Part shown: positions 13,584 to 13,711 of the stretch, one piece after another
Layout: each line of letters begins with the position of its first letter
How positions within the stretch are numbered: the first letter of the stretch is position 1
DNA from: an uncultured Lachnospiraceae bacterium
Lineage (GTDB): Bacteria > Bacillota > Clostridia > Lachnospirales > Lachnospiraceae
Length of the DNA: 13,711 nt
Reading direction: 5' to 3'
NCBI GenBank assembly: GCA_902797785.1
Contig: CADBUD010000042.1
Location: 1-13,711, forward strand
Translations under genes and position numbers: made by a program
Notes under the pieces: model-generated
Told to the model about the DNA's origin: nothing
The model's input: only the letters and a program-made list of their open reading frames with translations
The model's database searches: none

Positions 13584-13711
13584 GATTTTCAACTTTCCTC
13601 CTCCTGACGCATTTACTGCATCATATCTAAAGCTCCAGGATGGAAATACAATTTGGCGTATCTATTTTTAATGGCCTTGTATGCATGACCAGAATCTTCT
13701 TTTCATAATCC
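13584..13711. other. Right-edge region without a supported gene
   Basis: No reading frame here is long enough to trust. On the minus strand a frame open to the window edge ends with TAG at 13627-13629 (27 full codons, ending SILEL), and another ends with TAA at 13613-13615 but is closed by TGA at 13703-13705. Either could be the tail of a minus-strand gene lying to the right, converging on aroC like the other gene pairs here. On the minus strand, AGGAGGAGG (13597-13605) precedes a TTG-initiated seven-codon frame (13569-13592) whose stop lies in the loop of the hairpin. Confidence 0.3.

Noticed and set aside
13681..13711. Start of a plus-strand gene (ATG at 13681, open to the edge)
   Set aside because: No ribosome binding site upstream and only ten codons visible.
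1..13711. CRISPR array, insertion sequence, prophage or defence island
   Set aside because: No regularly spaced repeats, transposase or integrase motifs, or phage genes are visible; apart from the left-edge carbohydrate locus the genes are core metabolism and information processing.

Overview
The window looks like a chromosomal segment of a Gram-positive anaerobe of the class Clostridia, most likely family Lachnospiraceae. The support is the moderately low GC, strong AGGAGG-type ribosome binding sites, sigma-A promoters with extended -10 boxes (TGnTATAAT), a MurE of the meso-diaminopimelate type, and a priA-def-fmt-rsmB-rlmN block that is a Firmicutes hallmark. Genus assignment is not possible by eye. 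Most genes are core housekeeping genes; the left edge is an accessory carbohydrate-use locus.

Layout. (1) Bases 1-588, minus strand: the N-terminal 196 codons of an AraC-family regulator that runs off the left edge. It is divergent, across a 292-base control region, from (2) a secreted GH43-type glycosidase with C-terminal fibronectin/Ig-like modules (881-2581, plus). The pair reads as a regulator with its target. A strong bidirectional terminator (2603-2651) separates it from (3) a six-gene minus-strand run, transcribed right to left: murE (cell-wall precursor), priA (replication restart), def and fmt (removal and addition of the formyl group on initiator methionine), rsmB (16S rRNA m5C methylation) and rlmN (23S/tRNA m2A methylation). 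murE has an excellent promoter; a second likely promoter overlaps the priA stop codon and would serve def-fmt-rsmB-rlmN. (4) Divergent from murE is a three-domain S1 RNA-binding protein (10556-11488, plus), ended by a strong terminator shared with (5) a single-domain PilZ protein (11646-12023, minus), a probable cyclic-di-GMP effector. (6) Divergent from pilZ is aroC, chorismate synthase (12280-13389, plus), preceded by a leader with a neat hairpin. (7) The last 322 bases hold no convincing gene. They contain a dense nest of inverted repeats of about 145 bases that may be a dispersed structured repeat or small RNA, then a terminator-like hairpin, then a possible tail of a minus-strand gene beyond the window.

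I found no CRISPR array, transposase, tRNA, rRNA, or defence system. The most interesting unexplained signals are the structured element after aroC, the aroC leader hairpin, a dyad over the S1-gene promoter, and a perfect 11-base-pair inverted repeat inside priA.
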